In this document: positions 48,421 through 59,763 of the stretch, piece by piece | Layout: each line of letters opens with the position of its first letter | Position numbering within the stretch: the stretch's first letter is position 1 | Assembly (NCBI GenBank): GCA_945643635.1 | Contig: CALZFC010000009.1 | Span: 1,485,501 to 1,549,500, forward strand | DNA: 64,000 nt | Source of the DNA: Allodiplogaster sudhausi | Taxonomy: Eukaryota; Nematoda; Chromadorea; Rhabditida; Diplogasteridae | Direction of reading: 5' to 3' | Program-made: the position numbers and the translations under genes | Notes under the pieces: generated by a model | Told to the model about the DNA's origin: nothing | The model's input: the letters and a program-made list of their open reading frames with translations, nothing else | The model's database searches: none

Positions 48421-48928
48421 GGAGCTCTTCGTACTTTATATCCGTTACCAGTAGCGAAAATGTTTTTCTGTGTGCGCTCGACATGCAATTGACAATGAGA
48501 CATTTGCTTACTTGCTTAACTTAAAGGATCACTCCGGCGAATGTTTTCGCGCCCGTTTAATAAATGGTGTTTGAAAAAACCAACCCTTCTAAAATTCTAA
48601 CAGTATTAGGGAGGGTGGAATTTTTTGGAACGCTGTGATTGTGTTGGATGTGTTCGAAATGGCAACACAGCGCTTCCATTCCTTTTCATGTCTCTCTCTC
48701 TCCCTCTTTTCTACACTCTTTCTCTCAGAGTGAACAATCGATGACATTCATATCATCCCATGCATGCCCTCTTTCTCTGGCATGGAGGGGGAGGGTGGCA
48801 TAGCCATGATCATGAGCTCAAAGAACGATCGCGGGCGGAAAATGCACCGTATCCCGATAGAAAACGGTTAATATCTTAGAAACTAAACCTATATTCGCGC
48901 AAGATATCTGTTTACGAAAGAAAATGAA

Positions 48929-48975
48929 CGCAGGCTGAAGTGCAAGAGATAACAAAGTTCAGAAGGAGGGCCACA
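48929..48975 (-). pseudogene. Fragment of a ShKT signal-peptide exon
   Basis: The minus strand reads ALLLNFVISCTSAC up to the former donor position, matching exon 1 of gene B, but without the start codon and without following exons. Confidence 0.65.
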
Positions 48976-49814
48976 TTGGATTCATATTTTTTTCAATTAA
49001 ATTATGCATACAAAATACGTCCGTCTTTTAGCGAAAGATCTTTCTCTTTCTCGCCCTCGAAATCGTATTTGGCGATGACAATTCTGAAATGACCGAGTAC
49101 TAAAATATTCGATGGCCTTATATATTGCTTTATCACCTCGTGAAATTTCCGTTCTTTTTTTCAGTACGTTAAAGATAAAAAGGAAATAATAAACTTTTAT
49201 TTCGGCAGACGATGAAGGGAAACAAAAGAAACAAGGAAAGTGCATGAGGAGGAGAGTGCTACGGCTGGCTGTGGCGTAGAGGGAGGGAGAGCATCGCTGA
49301 GGGTCATGTGTTTGTTTCCAATGAGCGTTGCCATGTCTTCCAGCGAGGGTGCCTCAAGTCGCATGTCATGACCAGAATCACCACATCCAACTTTTGAAAT
49401 AAACTGCTCTCTAACCATAAGCTATACTCTCTCAGTGGGACAATAATAAGTGACTTTTTTAGACGACAGGTATAGAAAGCTGTCGATGACTGAATTGGAC
49501 GGGATTAAAGTGGTACACACAGAAAAGAATGTCTTAGACATCAAATGTCTAGCCCCGAATGTCCAGAGAAATGTCTTAGACATCGCATGTCTAGCTCAGT
49601 GATGTACAATCCCACAAGACTTCAATGTCTGGAAATTTCGCGGAACGTGAATGTCTTATATGTCTAGCATTTTTTTGGTCGTTACAGGAATATTCGAAAG
49701 CGTACAGCTACGCACGGACTGTAATATTCAGGAAAGAGCTGAAAAATAGTCACGATTATAATGTTGTTTTCCATATTACTTTTGCTGTTATTACGTTTGT
49801 TTTTTCCTTCCCAG

Positions 49815-50515
49815 GTCGGCGCGCGGTCGCCAACGCGTCTTTTGACGGCTGCCGTAAGCGAGTACTTCCGAGAGTTTCGCGGCAAGCATCAAAGTTAGCT
49901 CTTATATATGTTTCATACCAAGCCGGTGTCTAAGAAGGGCGGCTCGTCCAAGACTTCTCATTCCCAGCCTGCAAAGGCCAGAAAACCCTCATCGCACAGC
50001 GTGTCCGTAAGAATATTTCGTTCTTTCCTGTATCAAAAATAGTCAATAAACAAGTTTTCTTTCGTTTTCAGGAGCGCGAAGTCCTCGAGGAGCGCTTCGG
50101 CGAAATCGGCGAACCTCTCGTACGCTAAGAAGGCGCCCGTGGCTTCCGCTTCCTCCAAGTCGGCCTCTGCCAAGTCCGCCAAGTGCACAGTGCGGTTTTT
50201 TTCAATCACTTGCAATAATAATCTCATTTTGACGCACTGTTCATTGCAGGAGTCTCGAGTCAAGTCTCAAGCTTCGCTTCAAGGCCGTCGGCGGACTCTC
50301 GCAGGTCTCCGTCCTCAACACCACCGACAAGCGATCGACGTCCTCCGCCAGAACGGCGCCGCCAAGACCGACAAGATCGTCGTTCTCGCCGCGGATGTGA
50401 GCAGAGTCATGCTCTTCATGCAACCTGAATGCCACTTGCAGACCACGAAGGAGGACACGGACGCGCGCGCCGTGACATGCTCCTGCCGCTCATCGCCAAC
50501 GCTGCCGAGTAGCCA
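49815..50515 (+). CDS. Possible multi-exon gene of unknown, low-complexity basic product
   Basis: GC-rich segments are bounded by plausible acceptors and donors: 49815-49893 (TTCCCAG; VGARSPTRLLTAAVSEYFRE), 49910-50007 (donor GTAAGA; MFHTKPVSKKGGSSKTSHSQ), 50073-about 50190 (TTTTCAG; Lys/Ser/Ala-rich KSASAKSAK), 50251-50396 (TTGCAG; donor GTGAGC) and 50439-50511 (TTGCAG; the reading ending ARRDMLLPLIANAAE). I cannot fix one consistent frame: several frames are open because codons are C/G-rich. The Lys/Ser/Ala reading resembles linker-histone tails or basic nuclear proteins only in composition. A mini-intron gene carried by the element is possible. Confidence 0.35.
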
Positions 50516-50818
50516 CCGACTCTCTCCTCATGCCGCCTTCCCTTTCCCCTTCTCACTCAGACTTCCGCCCTTTCCCTTCCCTTGCTCGCTTGTTTTGTTT
50601 CTTCATGTCTGTTGAATATGTGGTTGATTAAAAACTATTTCCTGTATACATTCTTCTACAGATAATGCATTGGATAGATCTGAAATGATGAAGCAAAGCA
50701 AAGCAAGAAGAAACAAGAACGGGAGGGGGCGCGCGCAGCGCGATATCGATTGACTAGACATTCTGTCCAAAGGGACAAGACATTCAGTCTAGCTCGCCAT
50801 GTCTCGTGGGTTTGGACA

Positions 50819-51600
50819 TACAGTACCGCTCAGCGGCCAGGGGTCAATGCTATAACGGCTATAGCGGCTATAGCCAAAAGAGGCCAAGCGAAATTAAGGC
50901 CTGTAACATTTTTGTTTTCAGAATTCATTGTTATTTCTGTCTTCAGGGCAATGTTCTGCATCCATTAAGCTCAAAAACTCTACAAAACAATGCATATTCA
51001 CCAAAATGGAAAATCTTGTAAATAAGTGGTGCAGGAACACCACAATTAGTAGTGTGTGAATGTGTCATCGTTTCAGTGAAATTTATAAAGGCACTTGCTC
51101 GAACTGTATAACAACTTTAAATTGCAGTTTCAAGCTTCATTTCGCATCCTTTTGTCTTATGAAGATACTTTTAATGCTACAAGTGAAAAAGGTATGGCAA
51201 AAAATCTTGCAAAAAAATCGGAAGAAATTAGCTCAAAAGAGGAACCGAACACCGGCTCTTCCGCCCATGCACATGCTAAGCATACCAATGCTCCATCCAG
51301 CCATAATGTTCGCTAACTCGAAACAACTTTAGGAAACATTTTGACGGCTTTTAAGAGTTTTAGAGTCCATGCCATGAAAATTCATTGCTTTCCGAAGTGT
51401 TCTGTAAGTTGCCACATTTCAATTTCGAAAACAAAGTTTCGGGTTGACTCCTCTCCTCTCATCTGAATATTTTTTTTACGAATGAGCTTTCCAGATTTGA
51501 ATTCCAAAACTCAGAAAACGTTTGCTGCGATTGGGGTTAGAACCTGTGACATGCAAAATCGCAGGCTGGTGCATAACCCACTGCGCTACACCAATCATGT
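50819..51600 (+). repeat. Left arm of internal ~780-bp inverted repeat
   Basis: Begins TACAGTACCGCTCAGCGGCC and is the near-perfect reverse complement of 52275-53053. It contains a short tandem of GGCTATAGC. Frames inside (for example 51060-51332) recur in the right arm but resemble no known protein. Confidence 0.93.
51531..51592 (-). other. tRNA-like sequence (SINE-like), left arm
   Basis: The minus strand reads GTGTAGCGCAGTGGGTTATG (A-box-like), then CACAGGTTCTAACCCC (B-box-like) 30 nt further. The stems do not fold into a complete cloverleaf as far as I can see, so this looks tRNA-derived, not a functional tRNA. The mirror copy is at about 52288-52350 on plus. Confidence 0.55.
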
Positions 51601-51734
51601 CTGTTAGACCAAGCCAAACCTTGAAAGTGGGTCTCTGTGTTACGTCTTGCTTTGTCCTCTTTTTGCTTCGCTTTGAACAATCCTCCACTTTGAGCTCCGA
51701 TCTTGACTCTCCTTAATTTTTCCTAGGCAAAACA

Positions 51735-51770
51735 TTCGCCCCGGTAGGGATTCGAACCTGCGACGCTCAA
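51735..51770 (-). other. Partial tRNA-like B-box segment
   Basis: The minus strand reads GAGCGTCGCAGGTTCGAATC, then CCTACCGGGGCGAATGTTTT. It equals the 3' half of the sequence at 52041-52125; the A-box half is replaced by unrelated DNA. Confidence 0.5.
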
Positions 51771-51892
51771 AAGTTCAAGCTATAAGTAACACCCAAGGGT
51801 AACGTAACTTTTTGCTCTGTGGACCCGAAGTTGCTCTAAATTCGTCCCACTTCGAGCGAAGCAAAGAGAGGACAAAACAATACGTACCGAGA

Positions 51893-51893
51893 G

Positions 51894-51965
<72 letters not shown>
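51893..51965. repeat. (GA)n microsatellite
   Basis: About 70 bp of GA interrupted by CG, in the spacer of the inverted repeat. Confidence 0.92.
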
Positions 51966-51968
<3 letters not shown>

Positions 51969-52040
51969 GGGAAAGAAATTGAATGGCGACGCATATGGCT
52001 GATCTGCCATTATCTTTATCGGGCTTGAGAGCTCGCACAT

Positions 52041-52125
52041 GGCCTGCGTAGCGCAGTAGGCTGCGCGTTAGCGTGCTGTTTTGAGCGTCGCAGGTACGAA
52101 TCCCAACCGGGGCGAATGTTTTGAC
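52041..52125 (+). other. tRNA-like sequence (SINE-like)
   Basis: CCTGCGTAGCGCAGTAGGC (A-box-like) is followed by CGCAGGTACGAATCCC (B-box-like) and the tail CCGGGGCGAATGTTTTG. The same tail type follows the B-box-like sequences at 51735 and 62960, suggesting a small dispersed tRNA-derived family. Confidence 0.55.
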
Positions 52126-52274
52126 TAGGAAAAATAAGGAGAATAAAAAAAAAGCTCAAAGAGGAGGCGAAGCAATTCAAAGCGAAGAATAGGGAGAATA
52201 AATCGAGAGAGAGAGAGAGATTAAATTTTCGAAGTAAGTGGCTCCCCACTGCTAAAGTTTGTCTTGGGAGGCGA

Positions 52275-53053
52275 ACGGATATGATAGGTGTGGCGCAGTG
52301 GGTTATGCACCAGCCTGCGATTTTGCATGTCACAGGTTCTAACCCCAATCGCAGCAAACGTTTTCTGAGTTTTGGAATTCAAATCTGGAAAGCTCATTCG
52401 TAAAAAAAATATTCCGATGAGAGGAGAGGAGTCAACCCGAAACTTTGTTTTCGAAATTGAAATGTGGCAACTTACAGAACACTTCGGAAAGCAATGAATT
52501 TTCATGGCATGGACTCTAAAACTCTTAAAAGTCGTGAAAATGTTTCCTAAAGTTGTTTCGAGTTGGCGAACATTATGGCTGGATGGAGCATTGGTATGCT
52601 TAGCATGTGCATGGGCGGAAGAGCCGGTGTTCGGTTCCTCTTTTGAGCTAATTTCTTAAGATTTTTTTGCAAGATTTTTTGCCATACCTTTTTCACTTGT
52701 AGCATTAAAAGTATCTTCATAAGACAAAAGGATGCGAAATGAAGCTTGAAACTGCAATTTAAAGTTGTTATACAGTTCGAGCAAGTGCCTTTATAAATTT
52801 CACTGAAACGATGACACATTCACACACTACTAATTTCCTGCACCACTTATTTACAAGATTTTCCATTTTGGTGAATATGCATTGTTTTGTAGAGTTTTTG
52901 AGCTTAATGGATGCAGAACATTGCCCTGAAGACAGAAATAACAATGAATTCTGAAAACAAAAATGTTACAGGCCTTAATTTCGCTTGGCCTCATTCGGCT
53001 ATAGCCGCTATAGCCGCTATAGCATTGACCCCTGGCCGCTGAGCGGTACTGTA
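52275..53053 (-). repeat. Right arm of internal ~780-bp inverted repeat
   Basis: Reverse complement of 50819-51600. The spacer (51601-52274) holds a GA microsatellite and tRNA-like sequence. Similarity fades just beyond the tRNA-like segment at the inner end of each arm. Confidence 0.93.
52288..52350 (+). other. tRNA-like sequence (SINE-like), right arm
   Basis: Mirror of 51531-51592 with a few changes (GTGTGGCGCAGTGGG, GGTTCTAACCCC). Confidence 0.55.
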
Positions 53054-53168
53054 CGTGGCTAGACATTTGCTGTCTAGTGGGACTGGACATTCATGTCTCA
53101 GTGGTAATCGCGGACATAATGCCTAGCCTGAATGTCTTGTCCCATAAGACTTTCTTCTCTGTGTGTAG

Positions 53169-54329
53169 AAGCTCGAGACTGCGTCCATCTCGACAATCTT
53201 CTTGTATGTACATGGAGCCCGTGCTGAAATAATTAACTTAATTTGAAAAATTAATACATAAATTTAGATTTAAAATCAATTTCTTTAAAAATATTTAAGT
53301 GTTCTGTTAGATTTCTTTTTTCTGTTGCTTTTTGCCCGTCTGCACTTTGATTGGCCAATAGTGATCTTCGATTGGTACACAAGGCAGAAGATTGCATAAG
53401 GATATCGCAAGTCTCGTTGTCGGAGTCATTCTGGGGAGATAAGGAGGAGGGGATAGGAAGCTGTAGTTTGTTTATGAGGGGGAATGGTTTCGCTACTTCA
53501 AGAATCCATGAATGACGTTCATGCTTACAGTCATATTCGGCATCTGCTTTTGTCTCCTCCCTCTCTCTCTATCTCTTTCTATCTTTCTATCCTCCTCTCT
53601 CTCATTCGGTTTTATGGTCTCTTGCTCGCTCTTTCACGCCATCTCTCCCTCCCTCGCTCACTCTTTTTAAATCTCGCTCTCTGTTCTTCTCTCTCTCTCT
53701 CGCTCTCTCTTTCCTTCTACTTCGTTATCGAATTATTCTTATCTCACTCCCACATTATCCTTTCCACACTGAAGCTGCTCTTTTTCTACATTGAACTTCT
53801 GGTTTTCTATTTCACTTCTTATCTCTCTCTGTCTATCCCTCTTTCTCATGTTTCTTATTTCTCGGCATTATCTCTTATTCTTCTGCCCTCACACCAAAAG
53901 TCATCCTTTCTAGTCATCCCAAGCTCCCGTTGCTTCGTTCACATAAAAGACCGTCGCTAAGACGAAGACTTTAAGAAACAAAGAATCGCATAGATTAGAC
54001 AGCCTTTCCCGCCTGTCAAAATGTCACGTTTTGAAGTGTTTTTGGGTCTATTCCAAAACACACTCGCTTCTGCTGTTATTATTCATAAAATTAGTGATAA
54101 TGTTTTGCACTCCCAAGCTACTATGAAATAAAAAAAAATATATAAAATTTGTTATAAAAAATAAATTCATATGCTTAATATCCTTTCATATGTCCGATTG
54201 CTTCAATATATACCTATGACAACACAAAATTATTATTCTTATTCACTCTTCTTCGCGCACTGTAACGATAAGTAAGGAATGAGGACATGAGCAGCGATGA
54301 TTCGTGATGTGGGTTGTGATTGCACAGGA
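53169..54329. other. CT-rich intergenic region upstream of the aspartic protease
   Basis: 53555-53900 is pyrimidine-rich degenerate CT repeat; the 158-aa Ser/Leu frame at 53484-53960 is a translation of it. 53970-54300 is AT-rich. It may contain the protease promoter, but I recognise no element. Confidence 0.6.
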
Positions 54330-55953
54330 ATGAGACTGCTGCTGCTGTCTCTGCTCGGCCTGCTCGCCGTCGTTGCCGTCGATGCTGCCGTGCATCAAAT
54401 GTCGCTGAGGAAGCGGTTGACCACGAGGCAGAAGTTGATTAGACAGGGACCAGCTGCCTACAAGGCACACATGGCACGCAAGGAACTGAGATGGGCACAG
54501 CTCAGAGACATCATTGTTGGCGCTGGAGGATTCCCACAGAATGTTAGAACAACTCTACAATTCTCTCTCTCTTTCTCACTGCTAATCTCGCGCTTTCTCT
54601 CTCTCACTGCTACTCCCGCTCTTTCTAACACGTTCTCTCACTCCTTTTTTCTCTCTCTTTCTCTCACTGCTACCCTCTCCATTTTTATTCTCTCTCTTTC
54701 TCTCTCTCTCCCTCTTTCTCTCCCTTTCTCTATCTGAACTGTAGCAAACTCTCCTTCTTTCAATATGATTGTAAGTATTTGCACTCTCAATGTTGCTCCG
54801 CCCATCTACCGTAGAGAAGGGCAGATTTTCTTCTAGGGGCCATCGCTCATCGCTGCTTCGATTAGGAACACTAGAATATTTGATTCTTTTGCTTGATATT
54901 TCAGGTGAACGACTTCGACGACTCGGCGTACGTCGGAAACATCACAATCGGCAATCCGCCGCAGACATTCCAGGAATCTCATTTCCACTCTCTCATCTCT
55001 CTTTCTCTCTCCCATTCATTCTATTCCTTGTCTTCCTATATCTCGATTTGCTTCAGGTGATCCTTGACACTGGCTCGGCCAATCTCTGGGTGCCTGACTC
55101 ATCCTGCGGAATCAACGATGACTGCGATTCATTCAAGTGCACTGGAAGTTCGATTTTATATTCAAATATCTTGCAAAAACGCACATATTTATGAACATAT
55201 GTACATATGTACATAGATATGCAGTAAATTTAGACGCTAGAATTGTGCAGCAGGCTAAATGAAGGTGATGACTCTCTGCCGGCTTTTCAGCTTGGTGCCA
55301 GCGGCTCTGCGAGGTCAAGACATGCTGCGATTCCCAGGAATCGGCCCTGAACATCTTCAGCCACCCCCGCGCTCTCAACGCCGTGCCAAAGTTAGAATTT
55401 CCGCATTTCCCCGACCTCTTATCTTTTTTCTCTATTTCTCAACTTCTCTTTCCAGCAAGGATACCTGCGCCGGCAAGAACAAGTTCGACAGCTCCAAGTC
55501 AAGCTCGTACGAGAAGAATGGCCGTAAGTGGTCCATCCAATACGGAACCGGCTCAGCCAATGGCTTCCTTGGCAAGGACACAGTCGCTGTCAGTTTTCTA
55601 CTACAGACTACCTTCCGCCAACTTTTTTCTTTCTCTCTCACTCTATCTCATACTCTTACTCGCTCTCTTAGTCAATCTCTCTCACTCTCTTCCCTTTCTC
55701 TGTCACTCTCTTTCTCTCTTTCTCGTTCTCGCTCTCTTTGTCTCTCTCACCCTGTTTTCGTCCAGTTCGGCGACGTCGGCACGAACCAGCTGGTTGTCCC
55801 CAAGACGACCTTTGGCCAGGCCACTCATCTCGCCCAGTTCTTCCATGATGAGCCGCTCGATGGCATCCTCGGACTCGCCTTCCAGTCTCTCGCTGTCGAT
55901 GGAGTCAAGCCACCATTCATCGAGGCCATCGACCAGAGTATGAGACAATGTGC

Positions 55954-55997
<44 letters not shown>

Positions 55998-57148
55998 TAA
56001 GAAGAATGGGGAGACAGAGAAATAAAAGAGAACAAGAAGAAAAGCCGAAATGATATTCAAGGAATGGCTGAGAGAAACTCTCAGCCAATAAGACAGTAGA
56101 GTATAATGCCGATGCAAAGTGATAGGATATGGCTGTTAAGGACATTTGACGACATTGGACCGAAGGTTATCAGAAACTAGAGTGAGAATTTAAGAAGTGA
56201 AAGGAAAGCAGAAATAGGAAAGATGGAAAAAGAATAAAATGACAGAGCTCGTCGACCAGCCACTCTTCACTGTCTTTCTCAAGCATGAAGGAGCGCAGTC
56301 CAACGTCGGCGGAGGCATCTACACCTATGGAGCTGTCAGTCTCTTTCTCTCTTTCTCTCTCTTTCTCTCTTTCTCTCCCTCTCTCCATCTCCCTCTCTCT
56401 CTCTCTATCTTTCTCTCTCTCTATTTCTCTAGGTCTCTCTATATCGCTCTATTCAGATCGACAATGTTAACTGCGGTCCCGTGATCGGGTACCAGGCTCT
56501 CTCGTCTGCCACCTACTTCCAGTTCAAGATGTCCTCTGTCCACTTTGGCAGCTACTCAAGCAACAAGGGATGGGAGGTGAGTAGATTAAGATATGTACAA
56601 CAGAGAAAAGCATAAAAATGGCATAGTAAAAGAAGAGGGTAATCGATGTATTGGCGCAGGTCATCTCTGACACTGGCACATCTCTTCTCGGAGCACCGAC
56701 CGACATCACGAAGAAGGTTGCCGCCGCCGTCGGAGGCAAGGTCAGACATACTCGCTTGTCTTCTTTTTCTATCTCTCTCTCTCGTTCCCTTGCAGGCTGA
56801 CCAGTTTGGCCTGTATGAAGTTGACTGCAAGGCCTCGATCCCCGACTTTGAGCTGACGATTGGCACTAACAAGTTCTCCATCAAGCCAGTCAACTTCATC
56901 GTCCCGCTCGACGATGAAGGCAAGATCTGTGTCCTTGCCATCCAGGTCAGTTACAGTTTTTTTTCAGCTACTTTCTTTGACTCTCTAAACGCACGCTCTC
57001 TCTCTCTCTGACTCTCTCAATGCAGGGCTTTGACTCCTTCGGCTTCGGTCCCTCATGGATCCTCGGCGACCCCTTCATCCGTCAGTACTGCCAAATCTAC
57101 GATATCGGCAGCCGCCGTCTTGGCTTCGCGCCTTCTCTCCAACAATAA
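54330..57148 (+). CDS. Pepsin-like aspartic protease, 11 exons, ~446 aa
   Basis: A secreted or lysosomal A1-family endopeptidase of the nematode intestinal type. The signal peptide is MRLLLLSLLGLLAVVAVDAA, then a basic propeptide, first active-site DTGS (Asp about 98, ILDTGSANLWVP), flap region YGTGSANGFLG, second active site DTGT (about 333), and C-terminal ILGDPFIRQYC. Exons: 54330-54542, 54905-54973, 55057-55147, 55291-55390, 55456-55588, 55766-55937, 56246-56334, 56457-56576, 56660-56740, 56796-56945, 57026-57148. Phases agree (447 codons with stop). The intron at 54974-55056 begins with GA, not GT, although protein alignment fixes its position (TFQ then VILDTGS). A cysteine-rich insert (WCQRLCEVKTCCDS) follows the first active site, as in related nematode proteases. 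Several introns are CT microsatellites. Confidence 0.95.
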
Positions 57149-57385
57149 ATGGAGAATCTGTCTCCTTTTCTGGACTGTCTTCATAATCAAACTATATTAA
57201 CGTGAATCTATTAAGTTTATTGTACATAAGTATATTTAAAAAAAACAATATAACTGGTGATTATGTATATGTTTCAGAGTTTCGATTATATGTAACCATG
57301 ATTATCATGAATCTTTCAATTATATGTGTTAACAGTTACAATTAATCGAACATTCTATCAATTATTTAATTTTTATTATTCTGTA

Positions 57386-58074
57386 TTTGGGTTGTCGTTG
57401 GAGGACGGAGTGGTTGTTAGGGGGAGGTACAAGCGGATCTCCCGAGGAATAATATAACAAATGAAGAATTTGTTTAGCTGATGCTCATAATGAGACACTC
57501 AGTGAACATAAAAGAATGCCGCGGCATTGTTCTAATATTATTTTTCATTTTTGAATTTTAAACACACTCTTAAAATTCAAAAAAATTATGAGCGGCAAAA
57601 ATTCAACTTAGAAATGTAGCATGGGAAAGAGAACAAACTTTTGCAGTTCAACACCTTAATCATCATTCTTGCGCGCCATTACTGTCGAATTATGATCATT
57701 CCAATAATTACTTTCATTCTTTTATGTGAGAAACAAATCGCGTAGATAATTAACTCAGCATCAAGATAATTCATAGGAGATAAAAAGAACGCAGTTAACA
57801 TACATTGCTCATTTGCATACAACATCCGTTTGCGCAGACTCCCGTTTCCAAGAAAGCAAAGCATGGTTTGTCATTGGAGCACGGAAACTAAACGAGATTA
57901 GGTTAATTAATTTAAAAAAAACAACTTCAATAATAAAGCCGGTAAGTAATGTAAACTTGCGGATTTGCTATTTCCGTTCGAGTGGTTAACAAAAAAAAAA
58001 CTTACGCACTCAGAAGTACAAGAGATAACAAAGGTCAGAAGGAGGGCCGCAGTTGAAAGAATAACTCAAACCAT
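57386..58074 (-). pseudogene. ShKT pseudogene D (ShKT domain lost)
   Basis: Remnants in order: a first exon at about 58006-58074 whose second codon region is damaged (ATGGTTTGA, giving a stop) but which keeps TAALLLTFVISCTS and a donor; a module exon at about 57805-57888 (FPCSNDKPCFAFLETGVCAN, then GCCMQMSN with Trp lost); and a Pro/Thr-linker remnant at about 57386-57442. No ShKT exon follows. It is about 10 kb from the other ShKT genes, beyond the aspartic protease. Confidence 0.85.
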
Positions 58075-58878
58075 CCCTGCAACATCATTTCATTTTGGAT
58101 TTAATTTGTATACATAATTGAATGTAGAAAACAAATGCTTCATTTAACAATGTTTGCTAGCAGCTGGAATCTACTCGAAAGTACAATGAATTCGGAGCGC
58201 CAGCAAGTGAAGAGAAGAACTTCTAATACGTTGATGGCACTGTTACTTATTTCGCCAATTCTCGGTCAAAGCGTGACTTCTACAACTCAAGCGGTTACAG
58301 CAACTGTTCAGAACGAAAGAAGAAGATGTCGCCTTCTAAGTTTCGCTTTCTAATTTGAAAGAACCGCACTCGGTATCAACCTACGAAGAGCCTGCCAAAA
58401 AACGAAATGCTAACAAGAGTCGTGGAGCGGTAGCTCGATAGATTTAGCTCACCTTTTTTCACTGGTACCTTTTCTTTGTGAGAAGAAGAGAGAAAAGGAG
58501 TTGATTTACAAGATTAATTAATTATTCGCCAAAAAAGTACATTAACATAAAAGTAGATAGGAAATGCAAGGGGAAAGTAGTGAGAGACAAACTTTGAGGC
58601 GCATTTTCTCACTTAATTACAGAGTCTTTTAAATGAATCGACTGGGCGGAGTTTAACTTTCTCTATTAACCTTCCAGCACTATTAATCAGTTGACAATTG
58701 ACTAACTGTCCCGCTAGCACTATTTCTTTTACCGGCAACGATAGGAGATCTTCAAGAAAAACAAGACTAGTCTGCTAGTCGAAAATACCATAAATTGGTA
58801 AATTGGGAGCGCACCCAATGCCGAGAAGATAGTTCATGAAACTGGTACTGGTTTGGCCAATAAAAGCGTGACTTCACG

Positions 58879-59471
58879 GCTCTATTCTAGTGTAGGCGTC
58901 CCATGGGATTATAGGCGTCCCATGGAAAATAAAGGCGTCCCGCCGAATTATTACACTTTAATTTTTTTCAAAAAAATTCCGTTCGAGAAACCGTACAGTA
59001 CCCTTCAAAATATGATGAACCATAACTCGGCTAATTTTCCGAATTTGACGAAAACAAAGATACAGTTCGATAGCCCTTTGGACGCACTTCATTTTTGATC
59101 GGGTAAAATTTTCTAAAAAAATTGGGCGTCCCATGAAATTATAGGCGTCCGACCGATTTATAGGCGTCCCATGGCAAGAAAAGGCGTCCCATAGAATTTA
59201 AGGCGTCCCATAGAATTTAAGGCGTCCCAATAAAATTTTTCATGGTATTGTATGCACTTTGAGGAGGTTCTTCTGTCACTTACAAGTTATCGGACGCCTA
59301 TAAATTTTTCGGACGCCCTAAAATTTATAGGACGCCTATATTTTTTTGGGACGCCTATATTTCCGATGGGACGCCTGTAAATGCTTCGGACGCCTATAAA
59401 TATTTGGGACGCCTAGATTTTCTATGGGACGCCTTTATTTTCCATGGGACGCCTACACTAGAATAGAGCCG
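58879..59471. mobile_element. Foldback element built on the word GGCGTCCCA
   Basis: The left end CGGCTCTATTCTAGTGTAGG is mirrored by the right end CCTACACTAGAATAGAGCCG. Each arm contains many copies of GGCGTCCCATGG/GGCGTCCCA (left) or its complement GGGACGCC (right). The centre-left (about 58946-59115) is a copy of 60840-61005. No coding capacity. The two ends are close to perfect inverted repeats about 35-45 bp long. Confidence 0.85.
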
Positions 59472-59763
59472 ACTTCACTTCCTTTTTTATAGCAGATAGC
59501 AGTCCGTTCTTCTTAAACAACTCGTCCGGGTACAAACTGCACACTGAAATGGGAGCTGAGCATATAGATGGCACACCCACATTGAAGAAGCACTCCAACG
59601 ACATTTTCTTGCAGTGACAATGGAGATTTTTGAGCTTCGAATTGTTGTTTATTAAGAAGTAAAGTTGTTTAATAATAATAAAAAATGCAATCATTCGGTT
59701 TACACATGCATTACCGTTTTATGGGAAGTAATAAAGAAATGTGAAAAACATCTAGTCTCTTCC

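Larger units (their letters stand above)
49513..53168. mobile_element. Large terminal-inverted-repeat element with iterated ATGTCTAGACAT-like words
   Basis: The left end (TACACACAGAAAAGAATGTC) and right end (AAGACTTTCTTCTCTGTGTGTAG) are inverted copies. Next to both ends, and again at about 50748-50820, short words related to AATGTCT, AGACAT and TGTCTAGACAT recur (about 49528-49670, 53055-53155). Between them are GC-rich exon-like sequences (49815-50515) and a 780-bp inverted repeat. No transposase is recognised. The terminal sequence matches the 650-bp element at 7289-7935, indicating the same or a related mobilising enzyme. The element may be composite. Confidence 0.6.

Noticed and set aside
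51531..52350. Calling the tRNA-like sequences functional tRNA genes
   Set aside because: A- and B-box-like motifs are present but the acceptor and T stems do not pair properly by eye; scored as tRNA-like only.
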